Origin: JBMNNU01 sp050942695
Lineage (GTDB): Bacteria; Chloroflexota; UBA6077
Assembly: GCA_050942695.1 (NCBI GenBank)
Contig: JBMNNU010000001.1
Location: 1 to 44,022, forward strand
Direction of reading: 5' to 3'
Length of the DNA stretch: 44,022 nucleotides
Shown: positions 8,633-17,046 of the stretch, one piece after another
Layout: every line of letters starts with the position of its first letter
Numbering within the stretch: position 1 is the first letter of the stretch
Position numbers and translations under genes: made by a program
The notes under the pieces: generated by a model
What the model was told of the DNA's origin: nothing
Databases searched by the model: none
The model's input: the letters and a program-made list of their open reading frames with translations, nothing else

Positions 8633-9598
8633 ATGAAGCTGGGCATCTTTACAACGCTATTTCAGGATAGGCCCCTCGGCCAGGTGCTCCGCCTGGCTGC
8701 GGAGCTGGGCTACGAGACGGTGGATTTACCCTGCTTCAGGGGAAATCCTCACGTGGACATCGACGAGGTGATCGAAGACCGGGGTAGGAGCCTGAGCAGG
8801 TTGGTGCGAGGCTTTGGCCTGGAGATCTCGGCTCTGGGCAACGGTCGGGAGAGCCAATTGATCCTCGGCCCTCACGATTGGACGATGGACCACTGGTCAC
8901 CGGTACAGGGAGCGGAGGAAAGGATCAACTATGCCACGGAGCGGCTGAAGCGGACCGCTCAGGCGGCCGCGATGCTGGGGGTACCGGTGGTGAACGGCTT
9001 CTCCGGGTCGCCAGTGTGGGATAAATGGTACAACTTCCCCTCCACAAACGAGGAGGCCTACGAGCGCGGCTGGCAGCTTTTCGCTGAGCGGTTCAACCCC
9101 ATCCTGGACAGCTTCAAAGAGTACGGCGTGCGCTACGCCTACGAAGTCCACCCAACGGAGATCGCCTACAATCTCGAAACGGCGGAGCGGGCTCTGGATG
9201 CGCTGGATCACCGTCCTGAGTTCGGCTTCACTTTCGACCCCAGCCACCTGATATGGCAGGGGATCGACCCGGTGGTGTTCATCAAACGGCTGGGCAAGCG
9301 GATCTACCACGCCCACGCTAAAGACGGCGAGGTGCAGGCCGACGAGGTAGCCAGGGCGGGAGTGCTCAGCGGCGGCTCGTGGACTCGCCCGGACAGGGGC
9401 TTTCGCTTCCGCGTGCCGGGCTGGGGAAACGTGAACTGGCGGCGAGTCATCAGTGCCCTGGTAGCCGTTGGCTACGACTACGTCCTGTCGTTCGAGCATG
9501 AGGACCCGGTGATGTCACCCGAGGACGGGGCTGAAAAGGCTATCGCCTTCCTACGGCCGCTGGTCATCAAAAAGCCAATCCAGAGCGTGTGGTGGTGA
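8633..9598 (+). CDS. Sugar phosphate isomerase/epimerase-like TIM barrel (xylose isomerase-like family)
   Basis: The 321-residue protein belongs to the AP-endonuclease-2/xylose isomerase-like TIM-barrel family. It starts 'MKLGIFTTLFQDRPLGQVL' and has the metal-site pattern: Glu171 in 'YEVHPTE', Asp202 and His205 in 'FTFDPSHL', His226/His228 in 'YHAHAKD', and Glu288 in 'SFEHEDPV'. Such enzymes isomerise or epimerise sugars, keto-sugars and inososes with a divalent metal. GAGGG lies just before the ATG. It sits between two Gfo/Idh/MocA dehydrogenases, a combination typical of polyol or rare-sugar pathways in which oxidation is followed by isomerisation. Confidence 0.85.
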   Translation: MKLGIFTTLFQDRPLGQVLRLAAELGYETVDLPCFRGNPHVDIDEVIEDRGRSLSRLVRGFGLEISALGNGRESQLILGPHDWTMDHWSPVQGAEERINYATERLKRTAQAAAMLGVPVVNGFSGSPVWDKWYNFPSTNEEAYERGWQLFAERFNPILDSFKEYGVRYAYEVHPTEIAYNLETAERALDALDHRPEFGFTFDPSHLIWQGIDPVVFIKRLGKRIYHAHAKDGEVQADEVARAGVLSGGSWTRPDRGFRFRVPGWGNVNWRRVISALVAVGYDYVLSFEHEDPVMSPEDGAEKAIAFLRPLVIKKPIQSVWW

Positions 9599-9613
9599 GA
9601 GAAGCTACTAAGA

Positions 9614-9642
9614 TTGACAAGGTTAAGCCTCAATCTTAGAAT
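9614..9642 (+). promoter_or_regulatory. Promoter of the dehydrogenase-ABC importer segment
   Basis: TTGACA (9614-9619), a 17-nt spacer and TAGAAT (9637-9642) lie in the 235-nt gap before the dehydrogenase at 9834. The same -35, spacer length and -10 occur in front of the GntR regulator gene at 23226-23254. A shared 16-bp site follows 11 nt downstream of the -10. Confidence 0.65.
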
Positions 9643-9653
9643 GGTGGTAGTTA

Positions 9654-9669
9654 GGATATAACATTATAC
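9654..9669 (+). promoter_or_regulatory. Candidate GntR operator, copy 1
   Basis: GGATATAACATTATAC occurs here and, as an exact reverse complement, at 23197-23212. Its core (ATATAA-CA-TTATAC) is a near-perfect inverted repeat. It lies about 5-20 nt past the expected transcription start, where a bound repressor would block transcription. That the GntR protein of 22379-23155 binds it is inferred. Confidence 0.6.
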
Positions 9670-9833
9670 TGTCATACCTTTATTCACCCTCAAGTGGGGA
9701 TGCCCCCTTCAACAGTGAGCTAGAGGGTGATGCGACATCCTGCTTCATATTGGGCGGCTAAGCTGTTATCCGATCTTGGGCGTTCTTGGCCAGACCTTTA
9801 ATCACGGCCATTATCCTTTGGGAGGAAGCCAAG

Positions 9834-10907
9834 ATGGATCCTATCCGTTATGGGGTTATCGGCGTGGGCGCCGTAACTTTACGTGCGCATCTCCCAGTGT
9901 TGGCCATGATGGAGGATGTGGAGATCGTGGCGCTCTGCAATCCATCCCGCCCCAAGGCTGAGCAGGGAGTCGAACTGTGCCGCTCCAGCCCCGACATCTA
10001 TGAGGACTATCGAGACCTGCTGGCAAGGCCCGACATCGATGCGGTAGTCATCGCCTCCCCCAACCACACCCACAAAGAGATCACCCTGGCGGCCCTATCT
10101 GCGGGTAAGCATGTACTGTGCGAGAAACCGATGGCTACCAACGAAGGCGACTGCTTCGCCATCCAAGCCGCTGCTCGCAAGTCTAGCCCCATACTTCAAT
10201 ATGGCATGGAATTTCGTTACTCCGACTTCTATGCCAAAGTAGCCCAGATCGTCCAGAGCGGCGAGATAGGCCATCCAAGGATGATGTTCTGCCGCGAGTT
10301 CCGGTGGCCGATGCTTCCCGGTTCGAGAGGATGGCGTACGGACAACCGCCTCTCAGGCGGGACGTTGCTCGAAAAGAACTGCCATCACTTCGACCTGTTC
10401 AACTGGTTTGCCGGCTCGAGAGCGGTCAGGGTGGTAGCAATGGGGGGAAGTGATGTAAACACCAACGAGCAGATCGACAACGCCTGGGTGGTGGTGGAGT
10501 ACGCCAACGGGGTACGCGGATGCCTGGGACTCTGCCTCTTCTCCCCCTATGGAAACGACCTGGAGGTGAGCGTTATAGGCGATCGAGGCAAGGTAGAGTC
10601 CTTTGCCTATAACCAGGTAATACATCAGTGGGGCGCTGACAAGCCCGACAAGACGGTGTACAACGTGGCTTTCGACCCCCTGTTTGGGGATATCGCCCAG
10701 GAGCCCCGTGAGAAGGAGCGTTCCATCATCTGGGAGAGAAGCATGATCTACCGGGAGCATCGAGCCTTCATAGTGAGCATTCGGACCGGAAAGCAACCCG
10801 TCACCAACGTTACTGTTGCTATCCAGAGCTGCCTGGTTCCGCTAGCTGCTCAGAGGGCTCTGAAAACCGGGCAGGTTGTCACATTAGCTATCCCGGGCAG
10901 CGTGTAA
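9834..10907 (+). CDS. Second Gfo/Idh/MocA family dehydrogenase
   Basis: The product is a 357-residue NAD(P)-dependent oxidoreductase. It has an N-terminal Rossmann fold ('IRYGVIGVGAVTLRAHLPVL'), 'IASPNHTHKEITLAALSAGK', and 'CEKPMATNEGD' with the conserved Lys. The C-terminal domain carries 'GGTLLEKNCHHFDLFNWFAG', where HHFD replaces the usual G..HxxD pattern. The ATG at 9834 is chosen because GGGAGG (9820-9825) lies 8 nt before it and the protein then begins directly at the Rossmann fold; a longer in-frame start at 9786 has no such site. It is first in a run that continues into the ABC importer and is preceded by a promoter and candidate operator. The substrate is unknown. Confidence 0.88.
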   Translation: MDPIRYGVIGVGAVTLRAHLPVLAMMEDVEIVALCNPSRPKAEQGVELCRSSPDIYEDYRDLLARPDIDAVVIASPNHTHKEITLAALSAGKHVLCEKPMATNEGDCFAIQAAARKSSPILQYGMEFRYSDFYAKVAQIVQSGEIGHPRMMFCREFRWPMLPGSRGWRTDNRLSGGTLLEKNCHHFDLFNWFAGSRAVRVVAMGGSDVNTNEQIDNAWVVVEYANGVRGCLGLCLFSPYGNDLEVSVIGDRGKVESFAYNQVIHQWGADKPDKTVYNVAFDPLFGDIAQEPREKERSIIWERSMIYREHRAFIVSIRTGKQPVTNVTVAIQSCLVPLAAQRALKTGQVVTLAIPGSV

Positions 10908-10944
10908 GTAAACCAGACCAGACAAGGTGATAGGAGGAGGAGAC

Positions 10945-11769
10945 ATGGCGGTTGCAACAGGCCGGCTTCCGGCAAACAAGCGTAAGCAACAACAGAGTGG
11001 TTCCCTCGCTACGCGAAAGCGGGCTATCATCAGCATCGCCTCGCTGGTGACCCTTTTCATCGCTTACGCGATTGTGAGCAACTCTGGGAGGGTGAACGCC
11101 ACACTTTTTCCGCCCCCCCAGGCTGTAGTAAGCGCGGCCATCGCACTGTTTGCGGAGGAGAATCTCTCGATCGATATCCTCACCAGCCTGGGCCGTGTGC
11201 TCACCGGCTACACTATCGGCGTGACCCTCGCCATCCTTTTAGGAGCCCTGATGGGGTGGTTCTGGCTGGTGGACGCTGTTTTCGATCCCATCGTGGAGCT
11301 CATCCGGCCGGTGCCTCCTCTAGCCTACATACCGCTGATGATTCTCTGGTTCGGCATTGACGAAACACCGAAGATCATGGTGATCACCCTCGGCTGCTTC
11401 GTTAGCTGCATTATCAACGTCGTCGCAGGAGTCAAGAACACCCCACTGGTATATATCGAGGCTGCCCGCACTATGGGAGCCAAGAGCAAGGACCTCTTCT
11501 TCACCGTGGCCATACCCTCCGCCCTGCCATACATCCTGACGGGTATGAGGGTCGCATTAGGCACTGCGTGGGCGATCCTGGTAGCCGCAGAGCTGATCGC
11601 TGCGCAGCGAGGCTTGGGATTCATGATGACCAATGCCCGCCGGTTTATCCGAACAGACTCAATAATCGTGGGGATCATCTGCATCGGCCTCCTGGCCTTT
11701 CTCATGGATAGAGCCCTACGCTATGTCAACATCCGGCTGACTTGCTGGATGGAACGCCGGGAGGGGTAA
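10945..11769 (+). CDS. NitT/TauT-type ABC importer permease
   Basis: This is the inner-membrane channel subunit of an importer of the SsuC/TauC class. It has 274 residues, with hydrophobic helices from about residue 27 ('ISIASLVTLFIAYAIV') and about six in total. The ATPase-coupling EAA loop 'EAARTMGAKSKDLFFTVAIP' starts at residue 172. The ATG at 10945 follows GGAGGAGG; a GTG at 10927 overlaps that region and is less likely. The gene starts 37 nt after the dehydrogenase and 3 nt separate it from the ATPase gene. Relatives carry nitrate, sulfonates, pyrimidine derivatives and other small anions or heterocycles, so class alone does not give the substrate. Confidence 0.9.
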   Translation: MAVATGRLPANKRKQQQSGSLATRKRAIISIASLVTLFIAYAIVSNSGRVNATLFPPPQAVVSAAIALFAEENLSIDILTSLGRVLTGYTIGVTLAILLGALMGWFWLVDAVFDPIVELIRPVPPLAYIPLMILWFGIDETPKIMVITLGCFVSCIINVVAGVKNTPLVYIEAARTMGAKSKDLFFTVAIPSALPYILTGMRVALGTAWAILVAAELIAAQRGLGFMMTNARRFIRTDSIIVGIICIGLLAFLMDRALRYVNIRLTCWMERREG

Positions 11770-11772
11770 GCG

Positions 11773-12573
11773 ATGGCGATGGATAATCCTCAGACCAAAA
11801 TCGAATGCCAGCACATCACTCACATATTCGAAAAGGGGGACGAGGAAGGCACCATGGCCCTGCAGGATGTCTCCCTTGAGGTCTACGACAGCGAGTTCCT
11901 CTGCCTGCTTGGCCCCAGCGGGTGCGGCAAGACCACGTTACTGCGAATCGTCGCCGGCCTGGTGGTTCCAACAGACGGGATAGTATTGCTGGACGGGCAG
12001 CCCAGCATGGGACCCGATGCCAACAAGGGAATGGTCTTCCAGCGAGATGCGACCTTTCCATGGCTGACGGTGGAGCAGAATGTCGAGTATCCGCTGAAGC
12101 TGCACGGGGTGCCCCGAAGCGATCGCCAGAGCATCGTGCATAAATACATACAACTGGTTGGGCTGACCGGCTTTGAGAAAGCCTATCCCAAGGAGCTATC
12201 GGGGGGCATGCGCAAGCGGGTGGACATCGCCCGCACCTACGCTTACAACCCCAAGGTTTTGCTGATGGACGAGCCCTTCGGGTCGCTGGATCTCTTCACT
12301 AAGACACGAATGCAGGCGGAGCTGCTGGATCTGTGGAGCAAAGAGCGGAAAACGGTGGTGTTCGTCACCCATGACCTGGACGAGGCCATCTTCTTGGCCG
12401 ACCGGGTGGCGGTTATGAGCAAACGGCCGGGGCGCATTCGCGAGATACTGGAGATCAATCTGCCACGGCCCCGCAACGTCGATGTGAAGGTCTCGGAGTC
12501 CTTCGGCTCTATACGGCGAAGACTCTGGGAGCAGTTCGAGGATGAATTCGGCGTCTCTCAAGCCGACGGGTAA
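11773..12573 (+). CDS. NitT/TauT-type ABC importer ATPase
   Basis: The 266-residue ATP-hydrolysing subunit pairs with the permease just upstream. Walker A GPSGCGKT is at residues 47-54, the Q-loop in 'GMVFQRDATFPWLTVEQNV', the signature LSGGM at about 142, Walker B with 'LLMDEPFGSLD' at about 162, and the switch His in 'VFVTHDLDEA'. All catalytic residues are present. The pattern 'MRKRVDIARTYAYNPKVLLM' is typical of the SsuB/TauB class. GGGAGGGG lies before the ATG. It is clearly co-transcribed with the permease. Confidence 0.92.
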   Translation: MAMDNPQTKIECQHITHIFEKGDEEGTMALQDVSLEVYDSEFLCLLGPSGCGKTTLLRIVAGLVVPTDGIVLLDGQPSMGPDANKGMVFQRDATFPWLTVEQNVEYPLKLHGVPRSDRQSIVHKYIQLVGLTGFEKAYPKELSGGMRKRVDIARTYAYNPKVLLMDEPFGSLDLFTKTRMQAELLDLWSKERKTVVFVTHDLDEAIFLADRVAVMSKRPGRIREILEINLPRPRNVDVKVSESFGSIRRRLWEQFEDEFGVSQADG

Positions 12574-12713
12574 GTCGCTCTGCAATGCGCTCTACATAAG
12601 GGAGGTGATAGAAAGCAGAAAAACGTGGTCGCGCTAGACGTTCCTCGGCAAATCGCGGATCTCTTGTTGCTCGCGTCTCCATTACGTGTAGTCGAAAGCA
12701 AAGGAGTTACGGC

Positions 12714-13895
12714 ATGAGGAAGGTAACCCATCTACGCGCCATAGCGATACTATCGACCCTATCTCTAGTAGTATGCCTCGCGGCCGCCTGTGGAAGTACT
12801 GCCCCTGCCCCTGCCGCGACGGCTGCGCAGCCAGCCGCGTCCACCGCTGCCGCTCCCAAAGCGGCTGAGCCGACTAAAGCCTCCGCTGCAGCTCCAACAG
12901 CCGCGACCAAAGCCGAGCCAACTAAGGCTGCCGCTCCCGCCCAGCTCACCAAGCTGCGGGTGGGGTGGGCCATAGCACCCCATATGTCTCTGCAGGGCTT
13001 GGCGTTGCAAAAAGGTTGGTTTAAGGAAGCGGGGTTGGATGTAGAGTTAACAGCGTTCGACACCGGCGCCCCGTTGTTCGAGGCGATGGCCGCGGGTAAG
13101 CTGGACATGGGCATAACCGGTAGCACACCCACCATCAGTACAGCCGCCGCTCAGGCGCCGGCCATCTACTTCGTCGGCTCCCACGGCGAGTCCACCGACG
13201 TGTTCACTGTCGTCTCCCGCAAAAGCATAGAGAAACCGGCCGACGTGAAGGGCAAGACGGGGATTACAGCCAAGGGTTCGGTAAACCACTATTTCCTCGA
13301 TCTTATGCTCGAGAAGTACGGCATGACGGAGAAGGACATCACCCTGATCCATATGGAGATGGCCGACGCCGTGACGGCTTTCGTAGCAAACCAGGGCGAC
13401 TTCGCATCCATCGGCACGGCCTTCTGGCCGCAGATCCTGGACAAATCTGATGATGCTAAGATCCTCTTCACAGGGAAGGATCTTGGTAGCTCGGATGGCA
13501 AGGCGCTGAAGACAAAGATGGTCGAAGTGACCACCGCATCAAAGACATTTGCCGATCAGAATCCAGAGGCTGTGACCAAATTCGTAGACGTTCTGTACAA
13601 CCGCACTCACAAATACTTCAACGATCCGGCCACTAAACAGACAGCTCACCAGGAGCTGCAGGCCTGGCTGAAGACTGCAGTCAACTTCAACGGCACACTC
13701 GAAGAGCTGAGCGCGATGCTCAACCCGGTGAAATACTACACCTGCTCCGAGCAGATCAAGCTGTTCGAGGACGGAACGTTCAAGGCCAGTATCGACGCAC
13801 AGGCTCAGTACCTACTGGATACCAACAAACTGAAGAGCGCGTTCACCTTCGAATCGTACGCCAAGCCTGATTTCGTCAAGGCAGCGGCCAAGTAA
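12714..13895 (+). CDS. ABC importer substrate-binding lipoprotein 1 (NitT/TauT class)
   Basis: The extracellular lipoprotein delivers ligand to the importer. It has a signal peptide with Cys26 (LAAAC) as lipid site, a linker of Ala/Pro/Lys/Thr to about residue 80, then an SsuA/NMT1-type periplasmic-binding fold ('RVGWAIAPHMSLQGLALQKG', 'FKEAGLDVEL', 'AGKLDMGITGSTPTI', 'GKTGITAKGSVNHYFLDLML'). The second lobe ends near residue 390. A GGAG ribosome binding site (AAAGGAG) precedes the ATG. The next gene is a tandem paralogue, about two thirds identical by eye in the mature domain. The 140-nt gap upstream shows parts similar to the gap before the second copy, so the duplicated unit included its leader. 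Confidence 0.9.
   Translation: MRKVTHLRAIAILSTLSLVVCLAAACGSTAPAPAATAAQPAASTAAAPKAAEPTKASAAAPTAATKAEPTKAAAPAQLTKLRVGWAIAPHMSLQGLALQKGWFKEAGLDVELTAFDTGAPLFEAMAAGKLDMGITGSTPTISTAAAQAPAIYFVGSHGESTDVFTVVSRKSIEKPADVKGKTGITAKGSVNHYFLDLMLEKYGMTEKDITLIHMEMADAVTAFVANQGDFASIGTAFWPQILDKSDDAKILFTGKDLGSSDGKALKTKMVEVTTASKTFADQNPEAVTKFVDVLYNRTHKYFNDPATKQTAHQELQAWLKTAVNFNGTLEELSAMLNPVKYYTCSEQIKLFEDGTFKASIDAQAQYLLDTNKLKSAFTFESYAKPDFVKAAAK
12867..12919 (+). repeat. Linker segment nearly identical to the one in binding protein 2
   Basis: This 53-bp stretch of the lipoprotein linker differs from 14162-14214 at a single base, while the flanking coding DNA of the two paralogues differs at many third positions. Recent gene conversion or a shared repeat unit is inferred. 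Confidence 0.7.
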
Positions 13896-14008
13896 TACAT
13901 AGTGCACCTATGAGGAGGTGAACGGAAAAAAAGGTCTCGGCTACTCATTCTCACCTGAATCTCGGTATATAGCCGTCGTGAAGGCATAGTCGAAAAAGGA
14001 GATACTTC

Positions 14009-15193
14009 ATGAGAACGTTCGGCAGCCGAATGGGAGTCACATTACTGGTCTCTCTGTTAGCGATGAGCCTGTTAGTAGCCTGCGGACCCGCCCCTGCTCC
14101 AGCGCCGACGACCAAGCCTGCGGCAGCGCCAACTACTGCTCCCGCCGCTCCAAAAGCTGCCGAGCCGACTAAAGCCTCCGCTGCAGCTCCAACAGCCGCG
14201 GCCAAAGCCGAGCCGGCAAAAGAAGCTTCCCCGGCTCAACTAACCAAGGTGCGTGTGGGTTGGACGGTGGCTCCCCACCAGGCGTTGGCGGGGGTAGCCC
14301 TGAAGAAGGGTTGGTTCAAGGAGGCAGGGCTGGATGTCGAATTAATCGCCTTCGATACGGGCGCCCCTCTGTTCGAGGCTATGGGAGCGGGAAAGCTTGA
14401 TATGGGGATGAGTGGCAGCACGCCGCCCATCAGCGTGGCTGCGGCTGGGGCTGTGCCTCTCTATCTCGTAGGTACACACGCCGAGTCCACAGAGCTGTTC
14501 ACTATGATCTCGAGAAAGGACATCAAGGACATTACGGAACTGAAGGGGAAAACCGGTATAACAGCTAAGGGCTCGGTGAACCACTATTTCCTGGCAGTGG
14601 TGCTGGAAAAGGTTGGTCTCACGGAAAAGGATATCACCCTGATCCACATGGAGCAGGTGGATGCCGTGACGGCCTTCATAGCTAACCAGGGCGACTTTGC
14701 ATCTCTTGGCACCGCCTTCTTCCCGCAGATCCTGGAAAAATCCGATAACACCAAGATCCTAATCACCGGCAAGGATCTGCCCAACCCACCGGGCAAGCCC
14801 CTCAAGACCAAGCTGATGGAGTTGCACACCGTTCACAAACCCTTTGCCGATGAGAATCCCGACGCTGTCACCAAATACATAGACGTGCTGTACAACCGTA
14901 CCCACGCCTACTTCAACGACGAATCGACAAAGGCGACGGCGCGCCAGGAATTAGCCGATTGGCTAAAGACTACCGTCAACATCAACCAATCCGTCGAAGA
15001 GCTAAGTGAGATGCTAGAACCGGCCAACTACTACTCTGCGGAAGAGCAGCTAAAGATGTTCCAGGACGACACCTTCAAGGTGAGCATCGATACCCAGGTC
15101 AACTATCTTGTAGACACCAATAGGATCAAGAACCGCCTTGAATTCGCGTCCTGGGCCAATCCCAAATTCGTGGAGGCCGCGTCTAAAAAGTAG
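14009..15193 (+). CDS. ABC importer substrate-binding lipoprotein 2 (NitT/TauT class)
   Basis: This is a tandem paralogue of the preceding gene (394 residues). The signal peptide ends in a clean lipobox LVAC with Cys25 as the lipid site. An Ala/Pro/Thr/Lys linker runs to about residue 75, then the same two-lobed fold follows ('RVGWTVAPHQALAGVALKKG', 'AGKLDMGMSGSTPPI', 'GKTGITAKGSVNHYFLAVVL', 'DVLYNRTHAYFNDESTKATA'). Differences cluster around the putative ligand cleft (ITGSTPTISTAAAQAP versus MSGSTPPISVAAAGAV), so the two may bind different but related ligands and share one permease/ATPase. AAAAAGGAG lies before the ATG. Confidence 0.9.
   Translation: MRTFGSRMGVTLLVSLLAMSLLVACGPAPAPAPTTKPAAAPTTAPAAPKAAEPTKASAAAPTAAAKAEPAKEASPAQLTKVRVGWTVAPHQALAGVALKKGWFKEAGLDVELIAFDTGAPLFEAMGAGKLDMGMSGSTPPISVAAAGAVPLYLVGTHAESTELFTMISRKDIKDITELKGKTGITAKGSVNHYFLAVVLEKVGLTEKDITLIHMEQVDAVTAFIANQGDFASLGTAFFPQILEKSDNTKILITGKDLPNPPGKPLKTKLMELHTVHKPFADENPDAVTKYIDVLYNRTHAYFNDESTKATARQELADWLKTTVNINQSVEELSEMLEPANYYSAEEQLKMFQDDTFKVSIDTQVNYLVDTNRIKNRLEFASWANPKFVEAASKK
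14162..14214 (+). repeat. Linker segment nearly identical to the one in binding protein 1
   Basis: This is the partner of 12867-12919, with one difference in 53 bp. It codes for an EPTKASAAAPTA type linker. Confidence 0.7.
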
Positions 15194-15218
15194 GTAATCG
15201 AGAGTGTAGCGCTACAAT

Positions 15219-15247
15219 CCCCCCTTCCCTCCCTTTGGGAAGGGGGG
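15219..15247 (+). terminator. Perfect 11-bp hairpin between binding protein 2 and the ThDP enzyme
   Basis: CCCCCCTTCCC (15219-15229) and GGGAAGGGGGG (15237-15247) are perfectly complementary around a 7-nt loop. No T-run follows, so a Rho-independent terminator is doubtful. It may instead lower read-through, protect the upstream mRNA end, or be a dispersed G/C-rich repeat similar in composition to the core of the recF insert. Confidence 0.5.
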
Positions 15248-15280
15248 AAGATGTTACCTTTACCCTGAGGGAGGTTGCTC

Positions 15281-16960
15281 ATGATAGGCGCTGATCTAGT
15301 GGCCCACGCCCTCAAAGCCCACGGGGTCACCTTTATCTCTGCCCTGGTAGGCAACGGGATCAACCCGGTGCTTTTCTCGGCTCGCCAGGCTGGAATCAAG
15401 GTTGTGGATACCCGCAACGAGCAGACGGCATCCTTTATGGCGGAGAGTTACGGCCGCTTCACCTGCCGAGTAGGTGTCTGCGCCGTGAGCAGCGGCGGAG
15501 GCCATACCAACGCCCTATCCGGCCTGGTAAACGCCCATCTGGGCAACGCCCCGATGCTACTGATCTCCGGCTGCAGCGATCACAATCTCACCGATCGTGG
15601 CAAGTTCCAGGACTTTGTCGACCAGGTGGCCATGGCTGCACCGGTAACCAAGTACGCCCGGTTGGTGGATCGGCCCGAGAAGATCCCCTTCTATATCCAC
15701 GAGGCCCTGGCTCACTCTGTAGCCGGCACTCCCGGCCCTGTACATCTCACCATCCCGGAGGATGTGCTGGATGCCGATGTATCGAATGACTTGATCACAC
15801 CAATCTCTGCTGCCACTAACGCTATAGTGGAGCAGCGATGTGTTGGCGATTCAAGATTGATCGAGGAGGCCGCTTCAGCAATAGCAGCAGCAGAGCGTCC
15901 ATTGATGGTTGCCGGCAATGGGGTCTTCTACGCCCACGGCGAGGATGCTCTGGCTGAGTTTGCTGCGATCGCAGATATCCCCGTAGTCGTGCCCATTTGG
16001 GATAGGGGATCCATTCCCAATCCCATTCCTCAATTCATGGGGGTTATCGGCTCAGCATCCGGCAGCCCAGATATCCTGCAGGATGCCGACCTGGTCCTGA
16101 TCCTTGGAGCGCAGGTAGACTACCGGCTCGGCTTCCTCCAGCCACCAGCCGTGCGAGCCGATGCGAAGGTGATCCGGGTCGACATCGACCCCCTACGGCT
16201 ACGCCAGGCGACCGATCCGCACATCGCGATCCTTGGCGACCCCAGGTCGGTTCTTGAGCAGTTGTCAGCCCGACTCCAGGGGGTATCCATGCCCGCACAC
16301 GCAGATTGGTTGGAGGAGGCGCGAAACCGAGACATGGACTTCCGAGAGCGATGGAGGGGATCGGCTATCAGGTGGGATGCCCCTGCCAACGGTTTGGCGT
16401 TAGTGGAGGCTATACGGCCGTTCGTACAGGGAGACGCCATCTTTCTGGTAGACGGCGGCAACATCGGCCAATGGATGCACATGGTGCTCTGCGACCGCTA
16501 CCCCGGGCACTGGATGACCTGTGGCGCCAGCGGCGTTGTGGGGTATGGCCTTGGAGCGGCAATGGCTGCCAGGATCGCTTACCCTTCCCGACCCGTCATC
16601 CTGCTTTCGGGTGACGGGTCGATGGGTTTCAACATAGCCGATCTCGAAAGCGCAGTCCGGCAGAAGCTGCCCTTCGTCGCAGTGGTGGCCGACGATCGTG
16701 CCTGGGGGATCACGGTCTCGAACCAGTTGGTCCAATACGGTAGTGAGAACATGGTAGGTTGCACTTTGGGCGCCATTCGCTTCGACCTCGCAGCCGAAGC
16801 CTTCGGTGCAATCGGGGTTCGAGTGGAGAACCCGCGAGAGATAGGAGCTGCCATCGAGCGAGCGCTGGCAGCGGACCGGCCGACGTTGATCCAGGTGCCG
16901 GTGCTCCATGGCGGTCCGGCGGATTCCCAGACCCTGTCGGCCAGTGTCGAATGCTGCTGA
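15281..16960 (+). CDS. Thiamine-diphosphate-dependent enzyme of the acetolactate synthase-like family
   Basis: The 559-residue enzyme has the usual three domains: Pyr, central and PP. The cofactor-activating Glu is Glu47 in 'DTRNEQTASFMAESYGR'. The PP domain has the GDG motif at 444 (SGDGSMGFN) and ends at 'VVADDRAWGI', where Asp471-Asp472 stand in place of the common Asn-Asn or Asn-Asp; Asp could still bind Mg2+. The ATG at 15281 follows GAGGGAGG. Members decarboxylate or ligate 2-keto acids, oxalyl-CoA and similar substrates; I cannot choose between these. It closes the plus-strand catabolic run, so it may act on a keto acid made from the imported compound. Confidence 0.85.
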   Translation: MIGADLVAHALKAHGVTFISALVGNGINPVLFSARQAGIKVVDTRNEQTASFMAESYGRFTCRVGVCAVSSGGGHTNALSGLVNAHLGNAPMLLISGCSDHNLTDRGKFQDFVDQVAMAAPVTKYARLVDRPEKIPFYIHEALAHSVAGTPGPVHLTIPEDVLDADVSNDLITPISAATNAIVEQRCVGDSRLIEEAASAIAAAERPLMVAGNGVFYAHGEDALAEFAAIADIPVVVPIWDRGSIPNPIPQFMGVIGSASGSPDILQDADLVLILGAQVDYRLGFLQPPAVRADAKVIRVDIDPLRLRQATDPHIAILGDPRSVLEQLSARLQGVSMPAHADWLEEARNRDMDFRERWRGSAIRWDAPANGLALVEAIRPFVQGDAIFLVDGGNIGQWMHMVLCDRYPGHWMTCGASGVVGYGLGAAMAARIAYPSRPVILLSGDGSMGFNIADLESAVRQKLPFVAVVADDRAWGITVSNQLVQYGSENMVGCTLGAIRFDLAAEAFGAIGVRVENPREIGAAIERALAADRPTLIQVPVLHGGPADSQTLSASVECC

Positions 16961-17046
16961 GCAGGCAGCAGCAGGCCTTAAGTTCGATTATTCGAATTGT
17001 CGAAAAATAAGACCATGTCCTGGTTGTAGCCGGTTCACCTCCACAG

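Noticed and set aside
12625..12717. Leader peptide before binding protein 1 (GTG start, stop overlapping the lipoprotein ATG)
   Set aside because: The GGAGGTGA upstream is too far (16 nt) from the GTG, and the peptide has no similarity to the small frame before protein 2 (13918-13989).
15281..16960. Sulfoacetaldehyde acetyltransferase or inositol-pathway IolD identity for the ThDP enzyme
   Set aside because: The transporter class and sugar enzymes invite these names, but length and N-terminal motifs do not match them clearly.
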